Notes under the pieces: generated by a model
The model's database searches: none
What the model was told of the DNA's origin: nothing
The model's input: only the letters and a program-made list of their open reading frames with translations
Translations under genes and position numbers: made by a program
Shown: in pieces, positions 31,111 to 40,114 of the stretch
How the letters are laid out: every line of letters starts with the position of its first letter
How positions within the stretch are numbered: the stretch's first letter is position 1
NCBI RefSeq assembly: GCF_018137965.1
Contig: NZ_CP073100.1
Location: 1,364,001 to 1,428,000, forward strand
Length of the DNA stretch: 64,000 bases
Origin: Luteolibacter ambystomatis
Lineage (GTDB): Bacteria > Verrucomicrobiota > Verrucomicrobiia > Verrucomicrobiales > Akkermansiaceae
Reading direction: 5' to 3'

Positions 31111-32196
31111 GTGTCCGATTTGTTGAAACGTAGTCCCTTGGAAGCCGCCCACATTGAGCTGGGTGGGAAGCTCGTGCCCTTTGCCGGCTGGAACATGCCG
31201 GTGCAGTACACCGCGATCCTTGATGAGCACTCCGCCGTCCGCACCAAGGCCGGGGTGTTCGATATCTCCCACATGGGCCAGTTCCTGGTTTCGGGAGAAG
31301 GTTCGCTGGAGTGGCTGAACAAGATGCTCGCCAACAACGTGGCCAAGCTCGGCATCGGCGAAGGCCAGTATACCTTTCTTCTGAACGGCCACGGCGGCGT
31401 GATCGATGACCTCATCATCTACCGCACCGGTGAAAACGATTTCTTCCTGGTGGTGAATGCCTCGATGATCGAAGAGGATTTCGCGTGGTTTGCGAAGCAT
31501 CAGCCGGAGTCCATCGAACTGCGCAACGAGAGCGAACTGTGGGCTGGCATGGCCGTGCAGGGACCGGAATCTTCCGCTGTCTTTGCCGTGGTCTGCCCTG
31601 GCGAAACCCTGCCGCCACGCAACGGCATTTCCAAGACCTCCACCGGCTCGATCGTCTGCCGTACCGGCTACACCGGTGAGGACGGCTTCGAGTTCTTCAG
31701 CCCGGCGGAAGAAGGTGGCGAGTGGCTCAAGAAGTTCGTCGCCGCCGGAGCGAAGCCCTGCGGCCTCGGCTGCCGCGACAGCCTGCGCCTGGAGATGTGC
31801 TATCCGCTCAATGGAAACGACCTCGCTCCGGACCGCACGCCGATCGAGGCGGGCCTTGGATTCTTCGTGGACCTGGACAAGGGCGACTTCATCGGTCGAG
31901 AGACCCTCGCGAAGCAGAAGGCGGAAGGCCCGGCCGTGAAGCTGGTGGCCCTCCAATACACCGACAAGGGCGCGCCGCCGCGTGCACACTACGCCGTGTT
32001 CTCACCGGAAGGTGAAGCCCTCGGCGAACTCTCCAGCGGGGTGCATTCTCCCAGCCTCGGAACCGGCATCGGACTTGCTTATTTGCCCTCCGCGTGGACT
32101 AAGATCGGGACGGAAGTCCGCATCGACGTCCGGGGGCGCCAGTTCCCCGCGAAAGTCGTGAAGAAACCGTTTTACAAGCCCGCCGCGAAAGCCTGA
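31111..32196 (+). CDS. gcvT: Glycine cleavage system aminomethyltransferase (T protein)
   Basis: 361 residues from GTG 31111: 'LGGKLVPFAGWNMPVQYTAIL' holds the folate-binding start, then 'VFDISHMGQFLVSG', 'ICRTGYTGEDGFEFF'-type segment, and 'GCRDSLRLEMCYPLNGNDL'. T protein transfers the methylene carbon to tetrahydrofolate and releases ammonia. The GTG start matches the conserved N terminus; longer frames upstream run into the divergent gene. It is the first gene of gcvT-gcvH-gcvP. Confidence 0.95.
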   Translation: MSDLLKRSPLEAAHIELGGKLVPFAGWNMPVQYTAILDEHSAVRTKAGVFDISHMGQFLVSGEGSLEWLNKMLANNVAKLGIGEGQYTFLLNGHGGVIDDLIIYRTGENDFFLVVNASMIEEDFAWFAKHQPESIELRNESELWAGMAVQGPESSAVFAVVCPGETLPPRNGISKTSTGSIVCRTGYTGEDGFEFFSPAEEGGEWLKKFVAAGAKPCGLGCRDSLRLEMCYPLNGNDLAPDRTPIEAGLGFFVDLDKGDFIGRETLAKQKAEGPAVKLVALQYTDKGAPPRAHYAVFSPEGEALGELSSGVHSPSLGTGIGLAYLPSAWTKIGTEVRIDVRGRQFPAKVVKKPFYKPAAKA

Positions 32197-32220
32197 CATC
32201 ACCCCGTTCCTGCTTTGTTT

Positions 32221-32598
32221 ATGAACGTTCCATCAGACCTCCGTTTCAATACCTCCCACGAATGGGTCCGCCTTGAGGGCGACATCGCCACCGTGGGTAT
32301 CTCCGACCACGCCCAGGAAGAGCTGACCGACGTCGTGTTCGTCGAGCTTCCCGCCGTGGGCCGCGCTGTCGATGCCGGCGACCCGACCGCCGTGGTCGAG
32401 TCCGTGAAGGCAGCCAGCGACATCTACGCCCCGATCGGCGGCGAGGTGGTTGAGGTGAATCCGGAAGTCGAGGCCAACCCGGCCCTCGTGAACACCGATC
32501 CCTATGGCGCGGGCTGGATCTTCAAGCTCCGCGTGAAGAACACCGCCGACGTCGAGTCCCTCCTGACTCCGGAAGGTTACATCGCCCAGATCAGCTGA
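32221..32598 (+). CDS. gcvH: Glycine cleavage system H protein
   Basis: 125 residues: 'LRFNTSHEWVRLEGDIATVGI', 'LTDVVFVELPAVG', and 'AVVESVKAASDIYAP' with the lipoylated Lys. 'WIFKLRVKN' precedes the C terminus. It shuttles the aminomethyl arm between P, T and L proteins. The ATG at 32221 lies 24 bp after gcvT. Confidence 0.97.
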   Translation: MNVPSDLRFNTSHEWVRLEGDIATVGISDHAQEELTDVVFVELPAVGRAVDAGDPTAVVESVKAASDIYAPIGGEVVEVNPEVEANPALVNTDPYGAGWIFKLRVKNTADVESLLTPEGYIAQIS

Positions 32599-32629
32599 TC
32601 CCAAGGTCCTCCGAACATTCCCTGCTTTT

Positions 32630-32663
32630 GCGAAGGCGCTCCGCTTCTCCGGCGCGCCTTCGC
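32630..32663 (+). promoter_or_regulatory. Hairpin between gcvH and gcvP (attenuator-like)
   Basis: GCGAAGGCGC (32630-32639) and GCGCCTTCGC (32654-32663) form a perfect 10-bp stem with a 14-nt loop. Pyrimidine-rich sequence with short T runs follows before the gcvP ATG at 32689. This could lower readthrough or stabilise the gcvTH message. No folding calculation was possible. Confidence 0.5.
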
Positions 32664-32688
32664 CCTTTCCATTTTACCCTTTTGCACC

Positions 32689-35523
32689 ATGTCCGCTCGT
32701 CTTGACTTCCTCAGCCGCCACCTCGGTCCCGTCGGCACCGAACGCGATGAAATGCTCGCCACCGTTGGCTTTGCTTCTCTCGAAGCCCTCACCGACGCCG
32801 CTGTTCCGGCAGGCATCCGCCTGACCGCTCCGCTGGATCTTCCGCCCGCGCGTTCCGAGCAGGAGGCGCTTGCCTGGCTGAAGTCCATCTTCTCGAAGAA
32901 CAAGGTCCTCAAGTCCTTCATCGGCCAGGGCTACTACGGCACCCACGTGCCGAACGTGATCGGCCGCAACATCCTGGAGAATCCGGGCTGGTACACCGCC
33001 TACACGCCGTATCAGGCGGAGATCGCACAGGGGCGCCTGGAGGCGCTGCTGAACTTCCAGACGATGATCACCGATCTCACCGCGCTGGACGTTTCCAATG
33101 CCTCGCTGCTGGATGAAGGCACCGCTGCCGCCGAGGCGATGAGCCTGGCACTGTCCGCCAAGCCGAAGGGACGCGCGATGTTCGTGTCGGACCGCTGCCA
33201 TCCGCAGACGATCGACGTGGTGCAGACCCGCGCCGAGCCGCTGGGCATCGAGATCATCGTCGGCGATTGGGAGAAGTTCGATCCGGCCTCCGTGCCGAAC
33301 CTTTTCGCCGTGCTGGTCCAGTATCCGGACACTCGTGGCCGGATCGATGACTTCACCGGTTTCTTCGAAACCGCGAAGGCTGCTGGAGCGGTGACCATCG
33401 TGGCTGCGGACATTCTCGCTCTTACCGTGCTCAAGGCGCCGGGTGAATTCGGCGCGGACATCTGCGTCGGTTGCAGCCAGCGCTTCGGCGTGCCGATGGG
33501 TTTCGGTGGTCCGCACGCGGGCTTCATGGCCTGCAAGGACGAGCTGAAGCGCAAGATGCCGGGCCGCTTGATCGGCGTGTCCATCGATTCCCGTGGCAAG
33601 CCCGGCTACCGCCTCTCGCTCCAGACCCGGGAGCAGCACATCCGCCGCGACAAGGCGACCTCCAACATCTGCACCGCCCAGGTGCTCCTCGCGGTGATGG
33701 CTTCCATGTATGCCGTGTATCACGGTCCGGAAGGCCTCAAGCACATCGCCCGCACCGTCCACAGCCGCACCGTCCAACTCAAGAAGTTGCTGGAAAACGT
33801 CGGCATCGAGACCGAGTCCGGCGCGTTCTTTGACACGCTGGTGGTGAAGGTCCCGGGCAAGGCCTCCGAGGTCCACGAAGGTGCCCGCCGCGCCGGTGTC
33901 AACTTGCGTGAGATCGATGCCGACCACGTCGGCGTGTCATTCGATGAAACCACCACGGAAGGAGACGTGCTCGTCGTCCTCTCCGCTTTCGGTGGAGCAG
34001 GGGAGCTGCCGATTGTCAGCGGTCCTGCCTGGCCGTCCGGTCTTTCCCGCACGTCCGATTTTCTCACGCAGGCCGCCTTCAACCGCTTCCACTCGGAGAC
34101 AGAGATGCTGCGCTACATGAAGCGTCTCGAGTCCCGCGACCTCGCTCTGAACGAGTCGATGATCGCGCTGGGCTCCTGCACGATGAAGCTGAACGCCACC
34201 GCGGAGATGATGCCGCTGAGCTGGCCGGAGGTTTCCTCGATCCACCCCTTCGTCCCGGCCGATCAGAGCCAAGGCTATCGCGAGATGCTCGTGACGCTCG
34301 AGGGTTGGCTCGCGAACATCACCGGCTTTGCCGCCGTGTCGCTCCAGCCGAACGCTGGCTCGCAGGGTGAATACGCCGGTCTGCTGGCGATCCGCCGCTA
34401 CCACCTCGCCAATGGCGATGCCCACCGCAACGTCTGCCTCATTCCCGTTTCCGCGCACGGTACCAACCCGGCGTCCGCCGTGATGGTCGGCATGAAGGTC
34501 GTGGGCGTGAAGTGCGATGAGAAGGGTAACATCGACATGCCCGACCTCGCCGCCCGCATTGAGGAGCACAAGGACAACCTTGCCGCGCTGATGGTGACCT
34601 ACCCGTCCACCCACGGCGTGTTCGAGGAAACGATCGTTTCCATCTGCGAGCAGATCCACGCCGCCGGTGGCCAGGTTTACATGGACGGCGCGAACATGAA
34701 CGCCCAGGTCGGTCTGACCAGCCCGGGCCGGATCGGTGCGGACGTCTGCCATCTGAACCTCCACAAGACCTTCTGCATCCCGCACGGCGGTGGTGGTCCG
34801 GGTGTCGGCCCGATTGGCGTGGCTCCGCAGCTCGTCCCGTATCTACCGGGACACGGCGAGCTGCCGGGTACCAGCGGCACCGTCTGCTCCGCTCCATGGG
34901 GCAGCGCTTCGATCAACACCATCTCATGGATGTACATCGCCATGATGGGCGCGGCAGGCCTCACCCAGGCCACCGGCACCGCCATCCTGAATGCGAACTA
35001 CACCGCCAAGCGCCTCGCGCCGTTCTTCCCGATTCTCTACACCGCGCCGAACGGCCTGGTGGCCCACGAGTGCATCATCGACGTCCGTCCGCTCAGCGAC
35101 AAGAGCGGTATCACCGTCGAGGATGTGGCGAAGCGCCTCATGGACTACGGTTTCCACGCTCCGACCATGAGTTGGCCGGTGGGTGGCACGCTCATGATCG
35201 AGCCGACCGAGTCCGAGGCCCGGGTGGAGATCGACCGCTTCTGCGACTCCATGATCGCCATCCACGGCGAGATCATGGCGGTGATCAATGGTGAGTCCGA
35301 TGCCTCCGACAACCCGCTCAAGAACGCTCCGCATACCGCGGACATGGTCTGCGGCGACAAGTGGGAGCACTCCTACACCCGCGAGCAGGCGGCTTATCCG
35401 CTGCCGGTGCTCCGCAATCACAAGTTCTGGCCGTTCGTGGGCCGCGTGGACAACGTCCATGGCGATCGCAACCTGGTCTGCACCTGTGACACGGTGGAGG
35501 CCTACGCCGCCGCGAGCGCCTGA
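32689..35523 (+). CDS. gcvP: Glycine dehydrogenase (decarboxylating), P protein, fused form
   Basis: 944 residues, the single-chain form. The N-terminal half has '[40 protein letters not shown]'. The C-terminal half has the PLP site '[22 protein letters not shown]' (Lys in HK). It decarboxylates glycine and loads the aminomethyl group on GcvH. A strong terminator follows. Confidence 0.97.
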   Translation: MSARLDFLSRHLGPVGTERDEMLATVGFASLEALTDAAVPAGIRLTAPLDLPPARSEQEALAWLKSIFSKNKVLKSFIGQGYYGTHVPNVIGRNILENPGWYTAYTPYQAEIAQGRLEALLNFQTMITDLTALDVSNASLLDEGTAAAEAMSLALSAKPKGRAMFVSDRCHPQTIDVVQTRAEPLGIEIIVGDWEKFDPASVPNLFAVLVQYPDTRGRIDDFTGFFETAKAAGAVTIVAADILALTVLKAPGEFGADICVGCSQRFGVPMGFGGPHAGFMACKDELKRKMPGRLIGVSIDSRGKPGYRLSLQTREQHIRRDKATSNICTAQVLLAVMASMYAVYHGPEGLKHIARTVHSRTVQLKKLLENVGIETESGAFFDTLVVKVPGKASEVHEGARRAGVNLREIDADHVGVSFDETTTEGDVLVVLSAFGGAGELPIVSGPAWPSGLSRTSDFLTQAAFNRFHSETEMLRYMKRLESRDLALNESMIALGSCTMKLNATAEMMPLSWPEVSSIHPFVPADQSQGYREMLVTLEGWLANITGFAAVSLQPNAGSQGEYAGLLAIRRYHLANGDAHRNVCLIPVSAHGTNPASAVMVGMKVVGVKCDEKGNIDMPDLAARIEEHKDNLAALMVTYPSTHGVFEETIVSICEQIHAAGGQVYMDGANMNAQVGLTSPGRIGADVCHLNLHKTFCIPHGGGGPGVGPIGVAPQLVPYLPGHGELPGTSGTVCSAPWGSASINTISWMYIAMMGAAGLTQATGTAILNANYTAKRLAPFFPILYTAPNGLVAHECIIDVRPLSDKSGITVEDVAKRLMDYGFHAPTMSWPVGGTLMIEPTESEARVEIDRFCDSMIAIHGEIMAVINGESDASDNPLKNAPHTADMVCGDKWEHSYTREQAAYPLPVLRNHKFWPFVGRVDNVHGDRNLVCTCDTVEAYAAASA

Positions 35524-35548
35524 CCGCCACACCCGCTCCTGATTCAAC

Positions 35549-35595
35549 GACCACGGATCAAGCCGGTACAGCCGGTCGGATCCGTGGTCTTTTTT
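35549..35595 (+). terminator. Rho-independent terminator of gcvP
   Basis: GACCACGGATC (35549-35559) pairs perfectly with GATCCGTGGTC (35579-35589). The loop holds AGCCGGT repeats, and a TTTTTT tract follows at 35590-35595. Confidence 0.9.
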
Positions 35596-35649
35596 GTTCC
35601 CTCGGTCCGGCAAAGTGTCTTCCCTCGGTCCGCCTTCCCGCAAGCCCCC

Positions 35650-36150
35650 ATGAGCTTTATTTCCTCACCCGTCGATTGGACCACCTGGACCCCCGTCATT
35701 CCGGCGACCCTGATGTTCATCGTGAAGGATGGCCGGATTCTCCTCATTGAGAAGAAACGCGGACTGGGGGCGGGGAAGATCAATGGTCCCGGCGGCAAGA
35801 TCGATGCCGGCGAAACCCCGCTGGAATCGGTGATGCGGGAGACCCAGGAGGAACTGTGTGTTTTACCCATCAATCCACGTAAACTCGGCGAGCTGTGGTT
35901 CTCGATGGGCGACATACCCGACATTCTATGTCATGTTTACCGGGCTGACGATTTTACCGGGACGCCCACCGAAACGGAGGAGGCGGTTCCGCTCTGGTAT
36001 TCTCTGCAATCCATTCCGTATCAACGGATGTGGGAAGATGATATTCACTGGTTGCCTTTACTCCTCGAAGACAAGACATTCCTAGGGAAGTTTGTCTTTG
36101 AGGGAGATTCCATGCAATGGAGCCACGTTGAAACCGGCGTGGCATGGTGA
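35650..36150 (+). CDS. Nudix hydrolase, MutT/8-oxo-dGTP type
   Basis: 166 residues. The Nudix box lies at about 48-70: GGKIDAGETPLESVMRETQEEL, matching GX5EX7REUXEEXGU except that the final Gly is not clear (EELCVLP). 'TLMFIVKDGRILLIEKKRGLGAGKINGPGGK' precedes it, as in MTH1/MutT-like enzymes. It probably cleans oxidised nucleotides. It converges on a small HTH gene and ends before a hairpin. Confidence 0.88.
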   Translation: MSFISSPVDWTTWTPVIPATLMFIVKDGRILLIEKKRGLGAGKINGPGGKIDAGETPLESVMRETQEELCVLPINPRKLGELWFSMGDIPDILCHVYRADDFTGTPTETEEAVPLWYSLQSIPYQRMWEDDIHWLPLLLEDKTFLGKFVFEGDSMQWSHVETGVAW

Positions 36151-36175
36151 TGGCCTCACATCCCGGAACGACAAA

Positions 36176-36202
36176 GCCGCCTGCCCCGGAAAGGGCGGCG
36201 GC
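36176..36202. terminator. GC-rich hairpin between convergent Nudix and HTH genes
   Basis: GCCGCC at 36176-36181 pairs with GGCGGC at 36197-36202. The inner part has a further GCCC/GGGC pairing with one bulge. It can serve as a bidirectional terminator, but no long T run is present. Confidence 0.5.
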
Positions 36203-36235
36203 CGTGCCTGCTGGAAAGAGTAGGGATCTACCCGG

Positions 36236-36574
36236 TTAGAGAGACTTCTTGAGGGCCTCGAACTGGGCCTGAAGCTTGCCGAGTTCCTTCTCGGTCTTCT
36301 CGATTTGCGAGGCCAGGTTGGCCAGCTTTGCAAGCTTGGAACTGATGCCGCCCTTCGCACCGCCGTTGCCCTTGGCAACAGGGCCGGAACCGATTCCCGA
36401 CTTCAGCCAGCTCGAGATGGTGAGCTGGGAAATCTTGTATTTCTTGGCGGCGGCACTCTGGCCGCCACGGCCCTTTTCGGCGTTCACCTTGTCGACGAAC
36501 GCGAGGATCTCGCTCTTCTCCTTGTCAGTGTAACGCTTGCCCTTGGCTGCGTTGACGTTGGTGTTGGTGCTCAT
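36236..36574 (-). CDS. Small basic protein with HTH_29-like helix-turn-helix and coiled coil
   Basis: 112 residues. 'GKRYTDKEKSEILAFVDKVN' and 'QSAAAKKYKISQLTISSWLK' (residues about 13-58) form a transposase OrfA-type helix-turn-helix. A Gly-rich linker follows (60-78) and then a leucine/lysine coiled coil ('LAKLANLASQIEKTEKELGKLQAQFEALKKSL'). No transposase catalytic domain or IS ends are nearby, so this looks like a domesticated DNA-binding protein, perhaps a small chromosomal regulator or nucleoid protein. Confidence 0.7.
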   Translation of the reverse strand: MSTNTNVNAAKGKRYTDKEKSEILAFVDKVNAEKGRGGQSAAAKKYKISQLTISSWLKSGIGSGPVAKGNGGAKGGISSKLAKLANLASQIEKTEKELGKLQAQFEALKKSL

Positions 36575-36678
36575 GACCCTTCAACCAGACACCCCCGGGG
36601 CCTGCATGACAAGTCAAATCTCGATTTTTAGGCCGAAATGTTATCAGTGAAATTACGAGCGAAAAAGAAACCGTTAGA

Positions 36679-37791
36679 TCAGATTCTATCAGTCGCAAAA
36701 TCGGACATTTTTTCGATCCAGAGATCAGACCCATTCATTACCAGTGGTCTGCGAACTACGCCGCCGAACCCGATGAACAGATCGACGTCCGGTTTGGTCT
36801 CCAAATCGGACACGCCATCGCCCATCATGACGACCTTGTTAGGGCGGAGCGCGGCCTTCCATTCCCGGATGATCTCATTTTTACCACCATTGCGGGTCGT
36901 TGGATAATCACTGCCGTATCCTGCATAGCGACCTTCAGGATCGAGGTGGAGGGGGACCGCCTCAACGTGATCGATGCCCAATTCCCGTGCCAGCGGCTCG
37001 ATCAGGGGGGCGAAGCCACCCGAGAGGATGATCAGAGTCCAGCCATCCGCCTTGAGGCGCTCCACCAGTTCGCGCACCCCGGGAGTGATGGTTTCGATAT
37101 AGAGGCTGGCCACGGCTTCACAGGTTTCGAGGTCCGGCTGGATGATCTCCATGCGGCGCGGGAAGACATCGGTAAGAGGAATCTCACCATTCATGGCGGC
37201 ATGGGTCAGGGCCACGACGTCCTGATACACTTTCTCGCCACGGACGCGGGCGAGTTCGTCGATGCCCTCGATGGTGGAGAGGGTGGAGTCGCAGTCGAAG
37301 AAGAACAATTTGCCGCGATGGTTGGAGGGCGGCGTGATTGTCATCGGAACACCGGGTTCTACGAGGTCGAAAAGCTCGATGACATCGGCGTTTCCCATGC
37401 GGATGCAACCGTGGCTGTTCGGCTGGCCCAGCAGATCCTCGCGGTTGGTGCCGTGGATGTAGATGTAACGGTCGTAGGAATTCGCGTTCTCCGGATCGAG
37501 GCCGGAGATCCGCAGGATGCGGGTGAGGATCAGATCGTCACAGGTGGGCGGGCTGTCTGTGGTCCACACGCCTTGCGGTTCGCGTGCCTTGAAGATGGTG
37601 CCGGTCGGCGCATCGGCTCCAATCTTATCGGTAATCTTGAAGTTACCGGTCGGGGTGCGGAAGCTGCCGGGTTGGAATCCCACGCCTTTGGTGGCGGTGG
37701 AAATGATATAGGTGCGGACAATATCCGTGCCCCGAAAGACACGCATTTGCTGGTCATCGACGGAAACCTCAAGTCGCAGATCAGTGCTCAT
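36679..37791 (-). CDS. L,D-transpeptidase (YkuD) fused to HAD phosphatase (SerB-like)
   Basis: 370 residues with two catalytic domains in one frame. Residues 1-155 are a YkuD L,D-transpeptidase: 'YIYIHGTNREDLLGQPNSHGCIRMG' with His113 and Cys129. Residues about 160-370 are a HAD-superfamily phosphatase: motif I 'FFFDCDSTLS' (Asp166, Asp168), motif II 'LIILSGG' (Ser257), Lys304 and motif IV 'MMGDGVSDLE' (about 323-331). The phosphatase half is phosphoserine-phosphatase-like. No signal peptide is visible, which is odd for a transpeptidase that acts on peptidoglycan. The ATG overlaps the ketosynthase stop by 4 bp. Confidence 0.88.
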   Translation of the reverse strand: MSTDLRLEVSVDDQQMRVFRGTDIVRTYIISTATKGVGFQPGSFRTPTGNFKITDKIGADAPTGTIFKAREPQGVWTTDSPPTCDDLILTRILRISGLDPENANSYDRYIYIHGTNREDLLGQPNSHGCIRMGNADVIELFDLVEPGVPMTITPPSNHRGKLFFFDCDSTLSTIEGIDELARVRGEKVYQDVVALTHAAMNGEIPLTDVFPRRMEIIQPDLETCEAVASLYIETITPGVRELVERLKADGWTLIILSGGFAPLIEPLARELGIDHVEAVPLHLDPEGRYAGYGSDYPTTRNGGKNEIIREWKAALRPNKVVMMGDGVSDLETKPDVDLFIGFGGVVRRPLVMNGSDLWIEKMSDFATDRI

Positions 37792-38954
37792 GGTGGAGAT
37801 AGGACAAGGAGGGCGTTGTGGCCGCCCATGCTGTGGGAGAGTTTGAAGACCGTACCGTCGGCGTCCAGTGCCGTATCTGGAGCGATGAAGTCAGGCGGGG
37901 TGGCCAGGCCGCGGGGATTGGGCGGAAGTTTTTTCTGCTGGAGAAAAGCGGCGAGGATGGCGGTTTCCAACAGCCCGCTGGCCCCGATGGTGTGGCCGGT
38001 GAAGGGCTTCAGGAAATGAAGGGTGGGAAGATGAGTGCTTTCAAAGGCACGTATCAGTGCGGCGGGCTCGGCGACTGCATGGACTGCCGTGCCGGTGGCG
38101 TGGGGACAGAGCGCGGCGGGGTCTCCGTGGCGCCCGCGGGCGGCGATGAGTAGATCGCCGCTGCCGCCGCCGTCCTTCGGGATGCCGATGGGATCGCAGG
38201 CATCCGAGTTGGCCGTGTAGTCCAGGATCCATGGCGTCCCGGAGCGGGTGGCGTCGATGGCAATCGCGGCGGCTCCTTCTCCCGGAATGAAACCGGCGGA
38301 GGAGGGATGGTAAGGGTCCACCTGTGGAGCCGAGGCCAGCAGCCCGGAGGCGGCATAGCTGTCCAACAGCAGGGGGACCAGAGGCAGATCCACGGCCACA
38401 GCCAGCGCACGCGGGACCACTCCGCTGCGGACCAGCAAGGTGGCGATGCCGAGGGCGTCAAGGCCTGCCGAGCAACCGCTGGCCAGCACATGATAAGGGC
38501 CGTGAATGCCGAGCTCGATGGTGATGGCGGCGGCGGGTTCGCTGTGGATGGTGTTGCTCGCCGCCATGAGTTTGAAGGGGCGGCGACCGGGCCACGGAGA
38601 GAGCCATCCGGCGGCATTGCCCCGGCTGGTGCCAACGACCACGGCGGCGGGGCGGCAATCTTCCGGAGTCCATCCGGCGGCGGCGATGGCTTGGCGGGCG
38701 ACATGGAGTGCAGCCATCGAGGCGGGACTCCACTTGCGGTGGGTCAGGAGTTCCCGTTGCTCGATCCAACCGGCGGGAGTGGCGGCATGGGGACTGCCCG
38801 CTCCGAGAAGACCGGACAGCGGACGGAATGCCGGTGAATTCCGCGAGATCGCATCGAGATGAGCCGCCGGGCCGTCGCCCAGCGTGGAAAGCATCCCGAG
38901 TCCGGTGATGGAAAGCGGTCGTTCGATGCGCCCGGCGTAAACGCTGGGCGGCAT
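37788..38954 (-). CDS. Beta-ketoacyl-acyl carrier protein synthase-like protein (lone ketosynthase)
   Basis: 388 residues, KAS-type thiolase fold: 'ASGCSAGLDALG' has the nucleophilic Cys161, and His285 ('CPHATGTAVHA') and His321 ('LKPFTGHTIGASGLLE') complete the Cys-His-His triad. 'GFIPGEGAAAIAID' is the usual KAS gatekeeping segment. It is shorter than FabF (about 410), and no acyl carrier protein, malonyl transferase or dehydratase gene is adjacent. It is downstream of bioB by 95 bp and translationally coupled to the transpeptidase-phosphatase gene, so its product pathway is unclear. Confidence 0.85.
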   Translation of the reverse strand: MPPSVYAGRIERPLSITGLGMLSTLGDGPAAHLDAISRNSPAFRPLSGLLGAGSPHAATPAGWIEQRELLTHRKWSPASMAALHVARQAIAAAGWTPEDCRPAAVVVGTSRGNAAGWLSPWPGRRPFKLMAASNTIHSEPAAAITIELGIHGPYHVLASGCSAGLDALGIATLLVRSGVVPRALAVAVDLPLVPLLLDSYAASGLLASAPQVDPYHPSSAGFIPGEGAAAIAIDATRSGTPWILDYTANSDACDPIGIPKDGGGSGDLLIAARGRHGDPAALCPHATGTAVHAVAEPAALIRAFESTHLPTLHFLKPFTGHTIGASGLLETAILAAFLQQKKLPPNPRGLATPPDFIAPDTALDADGTVFKLSHSMGGHNALLVLSPP

Positions 38955-39049
38955 CGTGTCAATTGGACCATGGTAGCGCGAGGCTCCTGCCTTGCGTGCG
39001 GGGAAGAGCCCTTTCTTCCAACGACCATCCCTTTTCCGCAAATGCCCTC

Positions 39050-40069
39050 TCAGCAGCAACCGCAATGGCTGCCGGTTTCGCAGGCCGGGGACAGAGGCTG
39101 CTCGGGATCGGCTTCCGGAGCGGTCAGCGCCGGATTCGGAGCGAGGGTGCCGAGGCCCAGCTTGGAAAGCAGCGCACGGTCCTTTTCCACCGCCGGGTTC
39201 TTCGCAGTGAGGAGCTTGTCTCCGTAGAAGATCGAGTTGGCACCGGCAAAGAAGCACAAGGCCTGGGCTTCGTCGGAGAGACGGGTGCGACCCGCGGACA
39301 GGCGGACCTTTGCCTTCGGAATGGCGATGCGGGTGACGGCGATCATGCGGGCCAGGTCGAGCGGATCGACCTGCGGATTCTCCGCGAGCGGAGTGCCGGG
39401 CATTGGCATCAGCGAATTGATCGGCACGCTCTCGGGCTGCGGATTGAAGCTGGAAATGACCTCCAGCATTTTCAGACGGTCGTCGATGGTTTCACCGAGG
39501 CCGAGGATGCCTCCGCAACACACCGACATGCCGGCCTTCTGCACGTTCGAGATCGTGCGCAGGCGGTCCTCGTAGGTATGGGTGGTGACGATGTTCGGGT
39601 AATGCTCCGGCGAGGTGTCGAGATTGTGGTTGTAGGCGGTGACGCCGGCTTCCTTCAGGGCCACGGCTTCGTCGGGACCGAGTTCGCCGAGGGTCACGCA
39701 GACCTCCATGCCGAGCGAGGAGACATCGCGGACGATGTCGAGCACCTGTTCGAAACGCTGCGTGCCACCGCGGACACCGCGCCAGGCGGCACCCATGCAG
39801 AAGCGGGTGGAGCCGGTTTCACGGGCGGCGCGGGCGCGCTCCATGATGGTGTCCTTGCTCATCAGGCGCTCGATTTCGATGCCCGAGTTGTAACGGGCGG
39901 ACTGGGCGCAGTAGGAACAGTCCTCCGAGCAGCCGCCGGTCTTGATGGAAAGCAGGGTGCAAAGCTGGACCTCCGATTCCGGCCAGTTCGCCTCATGAAC
40001 GGCGCGGCTCTGCTTGAGCAGTTCGAAAAACGGGAGGGAGTGGAGACGCTTGAGCTCGGAGAATGTCAT
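39050..40069 (-). CDS. bioB: Biotin synthase
   Basis: 339 residues, radical SAM: 'SIKTGGCSEDCSYCAQSARYN' carries the CxxxCxxC cluster motif, and 'FCMGAAWRGVRGG', 'YNHNLDTSPEHYPNIVTTHTYEDR', 'GGILGLGETIDDR' and the Arg-containing 'RLSAGRTRLSDEAQALCFFAGANSIFYG' site for the auxiliary [2Fe-2S] cluster are all family-typical. The C-terminal tail (about 30 residues, ending GSHCGCC) is an extra Cys-rich extension. It inserts sulfur into dethiobiotin. No other bio genes are in the window. Confidence 0.96.
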   Translation of the reverse strand: MTFSELKRLHSLPFFELLKQSRAVHEANWPESEVQLCTLLSIKTGGCSEDCSYCAQSARYNSGIEIERLMSKDTIMERARAARETGSTRFCMGAAWRGVRGGTQRFEQVLDIVRDVSSLGMEVCVTLGELGPDEAVALKEAGVTAYNHNLDTSPEHYPNIVTTHTYEDRLRTISNVQKAGMSVCCGGILGLGETIDDRLKMLEVISSFNPQPESVPINSLMPMPGTPLAENPQVDPLDLARMIAVTRIAIPKAKVRLSAGRTRLSDEAQALCFFAGANSIFYGDKLLTAKNPAVEKDRALLSKLGLGTLAPNPALTAPEADPEQPLSPACETGSHCGCC

Positions 40070-40114
40070 GACGGGAAATCAATCGAAGGTCGGAAAACAG
40101 GAGCGAGCAGGGGA

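Noticed and set aside
30259-31989. Longer start (576 codons) for the membrane protein gene opposite gcvT
   Set aside because: The upstream portion is antisense to gcvT and has no hydrophobic or domain signal. The ATG at 31044 directly precedes the first membrane helix.
32674-33927. A 417-codon minus-strand frame opposite gcvP
   Set aside because: Antisense shadow of a confirmed gcvP reading frame.
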